From: Rubrivivax sp.
GTDB taxonomy: Bacteria; Pseudomonadota; Gammaproteobacteria; Burkholderiales; Burkholderiaceae_C
Length of the DNA stretch: 45,897 nucleotides
Assembly (NCBI GenBank): GCA_030653385.1
Contig: JAURZM010000058.1
Location: 1 to 45,897, forward strand
Direction: 5' to 3'
Under the pieces are notes generated by a model that was not told the DNA's origin, searched no databases, and saw only the letters and a program-made list of their open reading frames with translations. The position numbers were made by a program, and so were the translations under genes. Of this stretch, positions 1-9,237 are shown one piece after another (the stretch's first letter is position 1; every line of letters starts with the position of its first letter).

Positions 1-137
1 CAGTCAACGAAAAATCGAAGTCGCCGCTTCGAAAATCGCACCAAGTTCGAGCAAATTCCGGAGAAATCGATGAAATTCAGATCGCCGCAGAACCATCGTC
101 ACTGTTCGTCAAAAACGGCGGCTTGATCAGCGTTGCC

Positions 138-500
138 CTAAGGCTGGCGCGCAGGCGGATCGGTGTCTGGCACCTCACGCACCTCGACATCGATGACCTG
201 GCCCGGGCTGCGACCCTGCCAGCTGGACGACCCCATCGGCCCCATCGGCCGCCTTGCCCGGTGCAGCGTGGACTTGAACACCCCCACCGCAGGCCGGCGC
301 CCACGCAGCAAGGCCCAAGCCACCAGGCCCAGCGCCAGCAAGGCGCCCACCAGCAAGGCACCCAGCATCAGCAGGAAAGCCGCGACAGCCAGCACGACAC
401 GCAAGACCGTGCCCACCAGGCCACGCGCAAACGCCCACAAGGTGGCGCCGGCGGACGGCGCGGCACGGGACGTCAGGCGGGGGGCAAAGGGATCGCTCAT
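138..500 (-). CDS. Small hydrophobic membrane protein, function unknown
   Basis: This gene encodes about 120 residues starting MSDPFAPRL. The frame stays open upstream, but this start is preferred because the residues before it look like random translation. A hydrophobic stretch from roughly residue 20 to 60 (LVGTVLRVVLAVAAFLLMLG, then LLVGALLALGLVAWALL) should form one or two closely spaced transmembrane helices. A basic, Pro/Gly-rich cytoplasmic-type tail follows and ends in DTDPPARQP. No catalytic motif is visible and I do not recognise the family. It stands alone, and the 137 bases to its left hold no gene I can support. Confidence 0.6.
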   Translation of the reverse strand: MSDPFAPRLTSRAAPSAGATLWAFARGLVGTVLRVVLAVAAFLLMLGALLVGALLALGLVAWALLRGRRPAVGVFKSTLHRARRPMGPMGSSSWQGRSPGQVIDVEVREVPDTDPPARQP

Positions 501-715
501 GGCAGGCTGCACTTTCTGGATCGGGGCAAGGTCGGGTTGGCAAGACGCCAAATCCACCCTTGCGCTGCCCAGTGTGCCACCGGTGACCCCGGCGGCCGGG
601 CGGGGCGGCTCAATCTGCCTACACGCGGCGGGTGCTCAGGGGCCGTGCAGCGGCGCCCGGCGAGCGGTCATGGGCCTGCAAGCCGCCCCAGTCACCCTGC
701 CCACCACGACAGTTG

Positions 716-853
716 ATGGGCACCAACCGCTTCGACACCGTGCTCATCCAGGCCGGCGGCAACAACGTCGTCCGCCTGCACAATCTGAACGGCGTGCGCG
801 GCGACATCGAAAGCGCCACCCGACGCGCGCCCGAAGTGGCCTCGCCGCCCTGA
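716..853 (+). pseudogene. Remnant of an SGNH/GDSL-type hydrolase
   Basis: A short frame contains FDTVLIQAGGNNVVRL followed by NGVRGDIESATRRA. This resembles the GxND block of SGNH/GDSL hydrolases (pattern DTVLVQAGGNDV), with the catalytic-block Asn present and the next position Asn instead of Asp. Nothing resembling the N-terminal GDS nucleophile block or the C-terminal DxxH block is found on either side, and the frame stops 45 codons after the ATG. I read it as an orphan internal fragment. The rest of 501-946 has no gene I can support. The match is from memory of the family and only moderately certain. Confidence 0.4.
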
Positions 854-946
854 AGTGGCGGCTATGCTTGCGGAGGCGAATCCCGCTTGAGCAAGGTGCG
901 TTCGCCGATCCGCGAGAGCGCCTTCACAACCCGCACAGCCAACACC

Positions 947-1714
947 ATGTCCGCCGCCCCTGCCGACAAACACCCCCCTGTGCTGGCGCCCCATGCGCCG
1001 CTGACCGACTACTACGCCGACGAAAGCGAACGACACCGCTGGGTGCGAGGCATCTTCGACAGCACCGCGTCCGACTACGACCGCATCGAGCAGGTGCTGG
1101 CCTTCGGCAGCGGCCCCTGGTACCGGCGGCGGGTGTTGCAGCGCGCGCGGCTGCGCGAGGGCGCCGACGTGCTCGACGTCGGCATCGGCACCGGCCTGGT
1201 GGCACGCGAAGCGCTGAAGATCATCGGCCCCGGTGGCAGCCTGACAGGTGTTGACCCCAGCCCGGGCATGATGGGCCAGGTGCGCTTGCCTGGTGTGCAG
1301 CTGCGCAGCGGCCGTGCAGAGGCCCTGCCCTGCGAAGCCCACAGCGCCGACTTTGTCAGCATGGCCTATGCGCTGCGCCACCTGTCGGACATCACGGCCG
1401 CCTTTGCCGAATTCCACCGCGTGCTGCGCCCCGGCGGACGGCTCGTGGTGATGGAGATCACCCGGCCGAAAAGCCGTGCCGCGATGGTCGGCCTGAAGGC
1501 CTATATGCGCCTGGTGGTGCCCACCATCGCGCGGCTGGTGGCCAAGAACCGCCACGGGACATCGGAGCTGTGGCGCTACTACTGGGACACCATCGAAGCC
1601 TGCGTGCCACCCGAAGTCGTGCTGCAGGCGCTGCGCGATGCCGGCTTCAAGCGTGTGCGGCGCTACGTGGAACTGGGCATCTTCTCGGAGTACACGGCCT
1701 TCAAGCCGCGCTGA
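947..1714 (+). CDS. UbiE/COQ5-like class I SAM-dependent methyltransferase
   Basis: The gene encodes 255 residues starting MSAAPADK; upstream in-frame codons are probably untranslated. The N-terminal part has FDSTASDYDRIEQVLAFGSG, like the UbiE opening where the protein expects F-D-x-x-A-x-x-Y. Motif I of the SAM fold is VLDVGIGTGLVA (about residues 77-88) and the acidic motif II is LTGVDPSPGMM. The post-motif MAYALRHLSDI resembles UbiE's xxGLRNxxD with the Asn replaced by His, so the substrate need not be the quinone precursor. RVLRPGGRLVVMEITRP and a C-terminal DAGF block complete the fold. It is a monocistronic gene followed by a lipoprotein gene. The methyltransferase class is secure; the substrate is not. 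Confidence 0.85.
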   Translation: MSAAPADKHPPVLAPHAPLTDYYADESERHRWVRGIFDSTASDYDRIEQVLAFGSGPWYRRRVLQRARLREGADVLDVGIGTGLVAREALKIIGPGGSLTGVDPSPGMMGQVRLPGVQLRSGRAEALPCEAHSADFVSMAYALRHLSDITAAFAEFHRVLRPGGRLVVMEITRPKSRAAMVGLKAYMRLVVPTIARLVAKNRHGTSELWRYYWDTIEACVPPEVVLQALRDAGFKRVRRYVELGIFSEYTAFKPR

Positions 1715-1795
1715 AGGCCGGGTGGCGGTCGCCAGGCCGAAGGCCGGGGGTGCCTGACGCGGTGGGCCAGAATGCAGCCCCAGGGGGGCGAACAG

Positions 1796-4594
1796 ATGCA
1801 GCGGTCGATGAAATCGCGCGCCATGCGCGTTGCGTTGGGGGTCTGTCTGGCCCTGTCGTTGCTGGCTTGCGGCGGTGGGGGTGGTGGCGGTCTGTTGCCA
1901 GTGCCGGTGCCCGTGGCGCCACCAGCGCCGCAGCCAGTGGACGGCAATGTCAGCGCGAGCTTCACCCCGGCAGCCGTGCGGGTCGAGCGGGTCAGCCGGC
2001 AGACCGACCCGACGCGCAGCGGCGTCAACGTGGCGGTCACCTACACCGGCAACCGGAACATCTTCATCGGCCTGATCCAGGACGGCAACCTGCTCGAGGA
2101 CTACGGCACGACGCTGACCGGCTCGACGGTGTTCGACGTCTACCTGCACTTCAGGGCCACCGACACCGTTGGGGTCCAGCGGGGTGAATTGCGGGTTCGT
2201 GTCTGCTTCGATGTCGACTGCGCGCGAGAAGTGCCTGGCAGCCCGGTGCGTGTGGCGCTGGAAATCGAGGTGTTGCCCAACATCGAGTTGCCGGCATCGA
2301 TCACCCTGCAGCGCACGGGCCGCGATCCGGCACCCACGCTGGAACTGCCGGTGGCCTTGCCGGCTGGCGTGGGCATGGCCGAACTCTTCAACGGCGCTGA
2401 CCTGCCCGGCTCCGGCATCAGCCTGGCCTGGACGGGCAGCGCGATCCGCGTCACCACCACCCAGTTGCGGGCGGGTCGCTACGAGCGCGAGCTCACGCTG
2501 GAAAGCACCACCGACAAGCGCTACCGCGCCACCACCCAGGTGGTCTATACCGTCAACCCACCCCCCGGTGGCGAACTGCCGCTGCAGGTGGACCCGCCCT
2601 ACAGCAGCGCCCTGGTGGAACAAGGGCAAGTGGCGACGCAGCGACTGCGTGTGCAGCGCCCCACCTGGACCGCCACACTCGGCGCGCCGATCTTCGACAA
2701 CAGCGGCCTGCCCATCACCCTGCGGGACCTGGGCAACGACGAATACGAACTGCGCTTCGACGCGGCGGGGCAGACCCCCGGTGCGTTTGGCGAGGCCACG
2801 CTCGGTTTTTCCGCCGCGCCCGCCGGGGGCTTTGCGCAGGCCAGCTTTCGCGCCACGGTGACCGAAGCCTTCGGCGTCGGCTCGGGTCTTTCGAGCGCCC
2901 TCGACGCAGACAGCACCGCAGCCGCCCTGCGTCTGTCGGCACCGGTGACCGTGGGCAGCGGCGCACCCGCGCGCTGGGCGGCCCGGGCGCTGACACCCGG
3001 CCTGCGGCTGCTGCGTGCCAGCGGGACCACGGGCGTCGATGCCGTCGAGCTCGAGGTGGATGCCGCGGCGGTACTGGCCACCCAGGTCGGCTACAGCGGT
3101 TCGGTGGAAGTCAGCATCGATCGGGCAGGCACCGTGCCTGTTGTCGCCCGTGTCTCGGTCGAGAACCGCGTGCCCAGGCTCACCGTAGCCCTGCGCGGCC
3201 CGCTGCTGCCCGGCAGCAATGTGCTGTACGTGGACGGCGCCGGGCTGACGTCGCAGTTGATTCGCGACCGTTTGCTGGTCACTGGCGCCACGCTGCGCTC
3301 GGCCACGCTGCCCGCTGACACCCGCTTCGTGGGCGACATGGTGGTGCTGCGGCTGGAACTGGACGGCGCGGTGCCGGGCCAGGACGTGGTGCTGCGCTTG
3401 CCCGCGCCCATGCTGGACGTGCCCGTGCACGTGCCGGTGGTGGCGGCCCCTGCCCTGACAGGAGCCTACGCAACCCTGCCCTACGCGGCATGGCGCCTGC
3501 CTCAGTGGTCCTTGCGGCAGGGCGCCCTGTACATGGGCGCGCCCGGCAAAGTGGCTCGCTGGTCAGCGGCTGGCGCCTGGAACCTGAGCGTTGTCGATCT
3601 GCCCGACAGCGAAGATGCAGCTCTGTTCGGTGACGAGAGCCGGCTGCTGGCTGTGGGGGGCGAGAAGGCTTGGCGGCTCGATCCGCTGACGCTGGCGGTG
3701 GTTGCGCAGGGCTCGATCGCCAGCGCGCCTTTCTGGACCGGGCAGTCGATCGACCCGCGTGTGCCGGATGCGATGGGTGCGTTGGCAATGGCCGCCGACG
3801 GCGCCGTGAACGCGGCCATTCGCTACGCCGGCGACGGCGGTGTGGCCATGCTCGGGATCGCACAACGCCTGCCCGACCTGACGGGTGCTGTGCTGAGCGC
3901 GGGTGATGTCGGTACCGTGGGCACCGCACCACCGGTGCCCGGTGAACGCTCGGTGGGGCTGGTGCGCAGCACCTTGGGCGAGGCCGTGCTGGGCCAGTTG
4001 CCCACCGGTCGGCTGCGCTTGCACCGCGCCACCGAACGGGTACCCCAGTTGGCGCAGACCCTGCCCGCCGGGGTGTGGGCCCGTGCGGTGTCGGACGATG
4101 GCCAGCGCGTGCTGGCCAGCAACGGTGTCTTGTGGCTGCGCGGTGCGGCATTGCCCGGCACGCTGGACGCGGCGCTGCCCGCCGGGCACACCGTTGGCGG
4201 GTATGGTCTGTCTGGTCATGGTCGCTGGGGACTTGTTTACCTCTACCGCGTCAGCAGTGAAGGCGGCACGCCCAGGGCCCGCGACGCGCAGCTGTGGGTG
4301 TTCGACCTCTCGGCCGCGGAAACCAGCGGTGTTGCAGCGGCGCCCGTGCTTGCACGGCTGCCGCTGAGTGATGCCGTGGGATGCACGGTGGCACTGACCG
4401 CCGGCGAGACCTGTCAACACGCGGCCAGCATCGTCACGGCACCCGGCGAAGGCCATGCCTTCGTGCTGGGGCCACGGGGCGTGGCAGCGGTGCCGCTGGA
4501 CGGCGTCGCGGCGGCGGCAGCCGCTGTGCGTGCCAGGGCGGCAGCCGGGCCAGGGTGGGTGCCTGCGGGCAACTTGTCCGGCAGCGCACGCTGA
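1796..4594 (+). CDS. Large lipoprotein with repeated beta-type domains
   Basis: The protein has 932 residues. The start at 1796 is preferred because AGGGGGG lies 7-8 bases upstream. The N-terminus is basic, then hydrophobic, with lipobox LLAC at Cys25, followed by a Gly run and a Pro/Val linker, so the mature protein is lipid-anchored outside the inner membrane. Residues about 45-330 contain two or three beta-sandwich-like units of about 90-100 residues, reminiscent of bacterial BACON/Ig-like modules (GELRVRVCFDVDC, RYERELTLEST). The C-terminal half has evenly spaced Gly/Trp/Asp turns (VARWSAAGAWNLSVVDLPD, RSVGLVRSTLGEAVLGQLP) that look like a beta-propeller. No enzyme motif was seen. Role in binding or surface assembly is only a guess. 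Confidence 0.75.
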   Translation: MQRSMKSRAMRVALGVCLALSLLACGGGGGGGLLPVPVPVAPPAPQPVDGNVSASFTPAAVRVERVSRQTDPTRSGVNVAVTYTGNRNIFIGLIQDGNLLEDYGTTLTGSTVFDVYLHFRATDTVGVQRGELRVRVCFDVDCAREVPGSPVRVALEIEVLPNIELPASITLQRTGRDPAPTLELPVALPAGVGMAELFNGADLPGSGISLAWTGSAIRVTTTQLRAGRYERELTLESTTDKRYRATTQVVYTVNPPPGGELPLQVDPPYSSALVEQGQVATQRLRVQRPTWTATLGAPIFDNSGLPITLRDLGNDEYELRFDAAGQTPGAFGEATLGFSAAPAGGFAQASFRATVTEAFGVGSGLSSALDADSTAAALRLSAPVTVGSGAPARWAARALTPGLRLLRASGTTGVDAVELEVDAAAVLATQVGYSGSVEVSIDRAGTVPVVARVSVENRVPRLTVALRGPLLPGSNVLYVDGAGLTSQLIRDRLLVTGATLRSATLPADTRFVGDMVVLRLELDGAVPGQDVVLRLPAPMLDVPVHVPVVAAPALTGAYATLPYAAWRLPQWSLRQGALYMGAPGKVARWSAAGAWNLSVVDLPDSEDAALFGDESRLLAVGGEKAWRLDPLTLAVVAQGSIASAPFWTGQSIDPRVPDAMGALAMAADGAVNAAIRYAGDGGVAMLGIAQRLPDLTGAVLSAGDVGTVGTAPPVPGERSVGLVRSTLGEAVLGQLPTGRLRLHRATERVPQLAQTLPAGVWARAVSDDGQRVLASNGVLWLRGAALPGTLDAALPAGHTVGGYGLSGHGRWGLVYLYRVSSEGGTPRARDAQLWVFDLSAAETSGVAAAPVLARLPLSDAVGCTVALTAGETCQHAASIVTAPGEGHAFVLGPRGVAAVPLDGVAAAAAAVRARAAAGPGWVPAGNLSGSAR

Positions 4595-4654
4595 AAAAGC
4601 TGCGTCCAGAAGCGGAGGCCACCCGACTGGCTGGCGGGCCCGCAACGGCACGCA

Positions 4655-5329
4655 TCAGTTGCCAGCCGGGGTGACGGGTGTCGCTGGTGCCGCCACATGC
4701 GGCGCCAATTGGTCGAACAGCATCCCGGCTGTCAGCGCCAATGACGGCTGCAACTCGAGCCCACCTTCGCGCAGGCGGCGCGCGACCCACACATTGCAGG
4801 TGGCCAAGAGGTGGAAGCGATCGACCGATGCGTAAAAGCGCCCCTGCCCGTAGAGCGCCGGGCCGAAGGTGATGACCTCACCAGCGGCGTCTCGCTCGTG
4901 GCTGGCCGCAATCGACGCGGCCAGGCGGTGCGCGCCTTCATGCGAGAGGCGCACGGCCACCATCGGCGCGCCAGGAAAGGCGGCTTGCGGCGGGCCCTCG
5001 ATGGCCACGATCTGCAGCACACCCGGGGTCGGCCACAGCAGCGCACGCAGCCCGAGCCACCAGCTCGGGTGCGTGGCCTGGTAGTAGACACGGTCGCCCC
5101 AACCCACCTCGTAGTACCGGGCCTGCGGAAACGCATTTCGCACCGGCCAGTCGTGTGCGTGGGCCAGCGCCGCCGGCACGATGATGCCGCTGTGCCAGCC
5201 GTGCGAAACCACGTGCACCGTGATCGCCGGCGGTTCCTGGGTGCCGGACCGGCTGGGCCCGGGCATCACACCCACCATCAGCGCCGCAGCCAGTGGAGCC
5301 AGGCGCATCGCCTTCAGCCCGGCCAGCAT
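4655..5329 (-). CDS. DUF2459 family exported protein
   Basis: The chosen start begins MLAGLKAMRLAPLAAALMVG, with AAGGTGG a few bases upstream; an ATG at 5374 is also in frame. The N-terminal hydrophobic segment looks like a signal peptide or anchor. The body matches the DUF2459 pattern: VHVVSHGWHSGIIVPA, then ARYYEVGWGDRVYYQ, THPSWWLGLRALLWPTPGVL and LLATCNVWVARRLREGGL. The conserved His, Trp, Glu and Cys-Asn residues suggest a papain-like or NlpC-like pocket, but that is inference and no reaction is established. The length of about 224 residues is usual. It is transcribed away from the divergent alcohol dehydrogenase gene. Confidence 0.8.
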   Translation of the reverse strand: MLAGLKAMRLAPLAAALMVGVMPGPSRSGTQEPPAITVHVVSHGWHSGIIVPAALAHAHDWPVRNAFPQARYYEVGWGDRVYYQATHPSWWLGLRALLWPTPGVLQIVAIEGPPQAAFPGAPMVAVRLSHEGAHRLAASIAASHERDAAGEVITFGPALYGQGRFYASVDRFHLLATCNVWVARRLREGGLELQPSLALTAGMLFDQLAPHVAAPATPVTPAGN

Positions 5330-5428
5330 GCCGCCACCTTGCGCCGAAACCCATGGCCTTGCGGGTCTTGTCATGGCGCATTCTGCGGCTGAGCCATTCG
5401 CCTGCCAAACGGGGTGTCGGCGTGCACC

Positions 5429-5442
5429 TTGACCCGCGTCAA
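5429..5442. promoter_or_regulatory. FNR/CRP-type box upstream of the alcohol dehydrogenase gene
   Basis: TTGACCCGCGTCAA is a perfect 5-4-5 inverted repeat (TTGAC, CCGC, GTCAA). It lies 74-87 bases before the ATG at 5516, in the divergent interval between the DUF2459 and alcohol dehydrogenase genes. The FNR/Anr/Dnr consensus is TTGAT or TTGAC, N4, then its complement. This suggests oxygen or redox control of the dehydrogenase. No good -10 hexamer at the expected distance could be picked out. Confidence 0.45.
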
Positions 5443-5515
5443 ATGCCTGTCGCCATTAACACCGACCATCGAAGCGTCCTTTCCGCCCGTCCGCTCAGCC
5501 GCAGGAGATCGCCAC

Positions 5516-6589
5516 ATGACCAAGATGAAAGCCGCCGTGTTTGTCGAAGCCGGACGCATCGTGCTCGAGGAAAAGCCCATCCCCGACGTGGGTCCGCTGG
5601 ACGCACTGATGCGCGTGACCACGACGACGATCTGCGGCACCGACGTGCACATCCTCAAGGGTGAGTACCCGGTGGCCAAGGGTCTGACGGTGGGGCACGA
5701 GCCGGTGGGGGTGATTGAGAGGCTCGGCTCGGCGGTGCGGGGTTACCACGAAGGCCAGCGCGTGATCGCGGGCGCCATCACGCCCAGTGGCTGGAGCAAC
5801 GCGTGCCAGTGTGGCTTTGGCGCGCAGGACGGCGCCGGCACCGCGCACGGCTGGAAGCCGCTGGGCGGCTGGCGCTTCGGCAACACCATCGACGGCTGCC
5901 AGGCCGAGTACGTGCTGGTGCCCGACGCGATGACCAATCTGGCCGTGGTGCCCGACGAACTCAGCGACGAACAGGTGCTGATGTGCCCCGACATCATGTC
6001 CACCGGCTTCGGCGGCGCTGAAAGCGGCGGCATCCGCATCGGCGACACGGTGGCGGTGTTTGCGCAGGGGCCGATCGGCCTGTGTGCAACCGCCGGCGCC
6101 AAGCTGAGCGGCGCAACCACGGTGATCGGCGTCGACCGCATCGCCGGCCGCCTGGAGATTTCGCGCCGCATGGGGGCCGACATCGTGATCGACTCGAGCC
6201 GCGAAGATCCGGTGCAGGCCATCCTGCGCCTGACCGGCGGCCGCGGCGTCGACGTGGCGATCGAGGCGCTGGGCATCCAGGACACCTTCGAAGCCTGCCT
6301 GCGTGTGCTGCGACCGGGCGGCACCTTGTCCAGCCTGGGTGTCTACTCGGGCGACCTGAAGATTCCGCTCGGCGCCTTTGCCGCCGGGCTGGGCGACCAC
6401 AAGATCATCACCACCTTGTGCCCCGGCGGCAAGGAACGCATGCGCCGGCTGATGTCGGTCATCCAGGCCGGACGCCTGGACCTGTCGCCGATGGTGACGC
6501 ACCGCTTCAAGCTCGACGACATCGAGAAGGCCTACGACCTGTTCAGCCACCAGCGCGACGGTGTGCTGAAGGTGGCCATCACGCCCTGA
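5516..6589 (+). CDS. Zinc-dependent secondary alcohol dehydrogenase (MDR family)
   Basis: The protein has 357 residues starting MTKMKAAVF; AGGAG lies 8 bases upstream and fixes the start. It is a medium-chain dehydrogenase of the Thermoanaerobacter-type secondary alcohol dehydrogenase group. The catalytic zinc ligands are visible as CGTDVH (Cys), GHEPVG (His-Glu) and MCPDIMSTGF (Asp). The usual four-Cys structural zinc loop is absent, as in that group. The nucleotide-binding fold is VAVFAQGPIGLCATAGAKL followed by VIGVDR, where the acidic residue after the second strand favours NAD. It should oxidise secondary alcohols or reduce the matching ketones in the cytoplasm. The FNR-like box upstream suggests expression at low oxygen. 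Confidence 0.88.
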   Translation: MTKMKAAVFVEAGRIVLEEKPIPDVGPLDALMRVTTTTICGTDVHILKGEYPVAKGLTVGHEPVGVIERLGSAVRGYHEGQRVIAGAITPSGWSNACQCGFGAQDGAGTAHGWKPLGGWRFGNTIDGCQAEYVLVPDAMTNLAVVPDELSDEQVLMCPDIMSTGFGGAESGGIRIGDTVAVFAQGPIGLCATAGAKLSGATTVIGVDRIAGRLEISRRMGADIVIDSSREDPVQAILRLTGGRGVDVAIEALGIQDTFEACLRVLRPGGTLSSLGVYSGDLKIPLGAFAAGLGDHKIITTLCPGGKERMRRLMSVIQAGRLDLSPMVTHRFKLDDIEKAYDLFSHQRDGVLKVAITP

Positions 6590-6643
6590 TGCACCGCAGC
6601 CCTGCTCAGGCACTGGCCTGAAGGCACGCAAAATGGCGGCTTC

Positions 6644-7558
6644 ATGCCGCTGAACCCGCCCGCATCCCAGCAAGCCTGCCAGCTGCAGCGACCCGACGGC
6701 GCGGTGCTGGCGTACAGCGTGGCGCCTGCGGCCACGGCTGCGACGGGTGTGGCGCTGGTGCTGCTGCACGGCCTGGCCAGCAACCAGAGCCGCTGGGCTG
6801 AGTTTGTCGAGCACAGTGCCTTGCGCAGCCGCCACACGCTGATCCGCCCGGACTTGCGCGGCCACGGCGGCTCGGCCGGCCCCGGTGCGATCGGCCTCGA
6901 GGTCTGGGCCGACGACATCGCTGCCGTGCTGGACGCGCAGGGTCATCAACGGGCGGTCCTCGTCGGCCACAGCCTGGGCGCGCAGGTGGCGCTGCACTTC
7001 GCCCAGCGGCACCCGCAGCGTGCCGCCGGCCTGGTGCTGATCGACCCGGTGTTCCGCCAGGCGCTGCACGGCCGCTGGAAACTGCTGGCGGCCTGCGCGC
7101 CGCTGCTGCAGGCGGCCGCGCGCGGGGTGCGCGGCCTCAACGCACTGGGGTTGCGCCGGCGCCACGTCGAGCCCTTGGACTTGCAGCAGCTGGACATCCT
7201 CGCCCGCCAGGCGCTGGCTTCAACTGAAGCCGAGGCGGCTTTTGTGCGCCACTACAGTTCGGTGCGCGCCGACCTGCGCCACACCCGCAGCTCGACCTAC
7301 CTGCAGGACCTGGCCGAGATGTTCCGCCCACCGCCCGACCCCGCGACACTGCGTCTGCCGGTGCTGGCGCTGCTGTCCAGCGGTGCCACCTTTGCGGATG
7401 CGGCCGTGATGCGCGCCATGCTGGCCCGCCTGCCCGATGCGACGCTGGCGACGATCAACTGCCAGCACTGGCCGCTGACCGAAAAGCCGGCCGACGTGCG
7501 CAGCGCCATCGAGCAGTGGTGCGAGGCAAATCATCGAGCGCCCCCATCGCCAGGCTGA
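6644..7558 (+). CDS. Alpha/beta hydrolase
   Basis: The 304-residue protein has the alpha/beta hydrolase order. LVLLHGLASNQSRW supplies the oxyanion-hole HG, RPDLRGHGGSAGP is the usual loop, LVGHSLGAQ (about residues 106-114) gives the nucleophile Ser in GHSLG, and RAAGLVLIDPVF follows. The last acid and His are expected near LALLSSGATFADA and INCQHWPLTEKP; the His in QHWP fits the catalytic position. No signal peptide was seen. It lies 54 bases after the alcohol dehydrogenase and may be cotranscribed. Substrate could be an ester or lactone; the sequence does not decide. Confidence 0.85.
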   Translation: MPLNPPASQQACQLQRPDGAVLAYSVAPAATAATGVALVLLHGLASNQSRWAEFVEHSALRSRHTLIRPDLRGHGGSAGPGAIGLEVWADDIAAVLDAQGHQRAVLVGHSLGAQVALHFAQRHPQRAAGLVLIDPVFRQALHGRWKLLAACAPLLQAAARGVRGLNALGLRRRHVEPLDLQQLDILARQALASTEAEAAFVRHYSSVRADLRHTRSSTYLQDLAEMFRPPPDPATLRLPVLALLSSGATFADAAVMRAMLARLPDATLATINCQHWPLTEKPADVRSAIEQWCEANHRAPPSPG

Positions 7559-7569
7559 GCTGGCCGCTG

Positions 7570-8475
7570 CTACTTTTCCCGCACCAGCAGCAGCGCCGTC
7601 TGGCATTTCAAGGCCACACGGGTCGCCACCGATCCCAAGAAGGTGTGCCGGGATGCGCCGAAGCCCAGCGACCCCATCGCCAGCAGATCCAGCTTGCTCT
7701 TCGTGGCATGCGACGCGATCGCATCGCCGGGCACCTGCCCGACCAGACGCACTTCGGTGGCGGTGATACCCGCTCGGGCGAGCAGGACGCGGGCCGGACC
7801 GAACACGTTTTCGAAGGCGGCTTTCTGCATGGCTTCGACCTGCCCCGGCTTGATGCCGGTCGGCACCTCGCGGCCGAACCAGCCCGGCAGCGTGATCTTC
7901 TTCAGGTCGGGAACGACGTGGATCAGGCACACCGAAGGCGCCGCGCCGAACAGGTCACGCTGCTCGGCCACGAAGCGCACGGCGGCCAGGCCGTAGGGGC
8001 TGCCGTCCAGCGCAATGCCCACCTTCAGCGAATCCTTTTTCGGGATCGGGGCGCCGCGCAGGATGAGCAGCGGTTTGGTGCAGGCGACGGCCACGGTGCT
8101 GGCCACCGAGCCCAGCAGCAGCTTCTTCAGCCCCGTGTCGCCGTGTGAGCCCATCACGATCAGGTCGGCTCGGTCGTTGGCCACGATCGACGCCAGGTCG
8201 TCGGCGACGGTTCCCACGGCAAACTGTGCCGTGGTGAGGGCGCCAGCGCGTTTGAGCGCGTCCGTAGCAGCCTTCAAGGCCTTTGCAGCTTCTGCCGCGT
8301 AGTAGGTCTGGACCATCTCCTTGCCCAAGGCACGTGCGGCGCGCACCGGCACCCGGTATTGCAGGTTGACCAACTCGACTTCGGTCGGGTGCTTCAGCAG
8401 CGTGGCGCGCGATGCCACAAAAGCGACGGCGTCCTTGCTGTACTGGCTGACATCAACGGGCATCAGGATGCGCAT
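7570..8475 (-). CDS. Tandem-domain universal stress protein
   Basis: The start MRILMPVDVSQYSKDAVAF is chosen because it begins the first Usp beta strand; upstream codons look random. The protein has 301 residues and two Usp domains. Domain 1 ends near residue 140 with LIVMGSHGDTGLKKLLLGSVASTVA, containing the G-2x-G-9x-G-(S/T) ATP-binding signature. Domain 2 ends with LLAMGSLGFGASRHTFLGSVATRVA, where the same glycines are mostly kept. Such proteins bind ATP and act in stress survival in the cytoplasm, often under anaerobic or redox control. A second single-domain Usp gene lies just upstream on the same strand. Confidence 0.88.
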   Translation of the reverse strand: MRILMPVDVSQYSKDAVAFVASRATLLKHPTEVELVNLQYRVPVRAARALGKEMVQTYYAAEAAKALKAATDALKRAGALTTAQFAVGTVADDLASIVANDRADLIVMGSHGDTGLKKLLLGSVASTVAVACTKPLLILRGAPIPKKDSLKVGIALDGSPYGLAAVRFVAEQRDLFGAAPSVCLIHVVPDLKKITLPGWFGREVPTGIKPGQVEAMQKAAFENVFGPARVLLARAGITATEVRLVGQVPGDAIASHATKSKLDLLAMGSLGFGASRHTFLGSVATRVALKCQTALLLVREK

Positions 8476-8559
8476 GGCACTTTCGGGTGAGGTTCGGTGG
8501 AAACAGTTCAGTGTGCGGCCGGCGACGGCCGTCACAGTGCCCAGCAGGTCGGTTGGCGC

Positions 8560-9066
8560 TCAAGGTCCGACCACCCACAGCAGTGCCATGCCCGTCCCGA
8601 CGGCAGCCGGAATGCCGATGCGCTCCATCACACCGACCGGGGCGCCGACTATCACTTCGACCGGCACCGAGCAACGCTCAAGCACGCTGTTGGTGAGCGA
8701 GTTCTCGACGGCGCGCACCAGCGCACTCTTGCGCGCGGTGCCGACCACGATGCGGTCGCAACGCAGGCGGCGCGCCATGTCGGCGATGCAGCTGGCCTTT
8801 TCGCCGACTTCGGTGTGGATGTGGTGTGGGACGCCGGCAGCTTCGAGCAAACGCTGCGCCTCTGCCAGCGCCAGGCCCGCGCGCTCGCGGTGGAAGTCCA
8901 GGCGCAGTTCGCGGCTGACGTGGCGCGCCACATTGGCAGAAAACGGTGGCTGCACATTGAGCAGATGAACCCTGCGCACGTCGCCGCGGCGGAACGCAGT
9001 GACCACGTGCCGCACCGCAAGCAGCGCATGGGAACTTCCGTCACAGGGCAGGAGCAGCGTGGCCAT
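8560..9066 (-). CDS. Universal stress protein, single domain
   Basis: The protein of 168 residues starts MATLLLPCDGSSHALLAVRHVV, a typical Usp opening with the Asp of the first strand. IVVGTARKSALVRAVENSLTNSVLERCSVP corresponds to the phosphate loop, but the usual Gly in MGSHG is replaced by GTARK, so ATP binding may be weakened or lost. The C-terminal 25 residues (GVMERIGIPAAVGTGMALL) are a hydrophobic extension beyond the usual length. It is probably cotranscribed with the tandem Usp gene 84 bases downstream. Confidence 0.8.
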   Translation of the reverse strand: MATLLLPCDGSSHALLAVRHVVTAFRRGDVRRVHLLNVQPPFSANVARHVSRELRLDFHRERAGLALAEAQRLLEAAGVPHHIHTEVGEKASCIADMARRLRCDRIVVGTARKSALVRAVENSLTNSVLERCSVPVEVIVGAPVGVMERIGIPAAVGTGMALLWVVGP

Positions 9067-9237
9067 GGGGGGACTCCTGGCAGGGTGGGCAAGGGCTTGG
9101 CATCTCGCAAGAATCTAGGGCCAATGGCTGTCCGCGAAAATCCGATTGTTTGAACAACATGATTCGAAAAAACAGGAGAATCGTGGCCGGCACATCACAC
9201 AGCTGGCACGCCGACCCCCTGTGCGCCTGCGGCACCC

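Noticed and set aside
692..3430. A 912-codon open frame on the minus strand opposite the lipoprotein gene
   Set aside because: Its His/Gln/Arg/Gly-rich composition is that of an antisense reading of GC-rich coding DNA; the plus strand has a lipobox and a good ribosome site.
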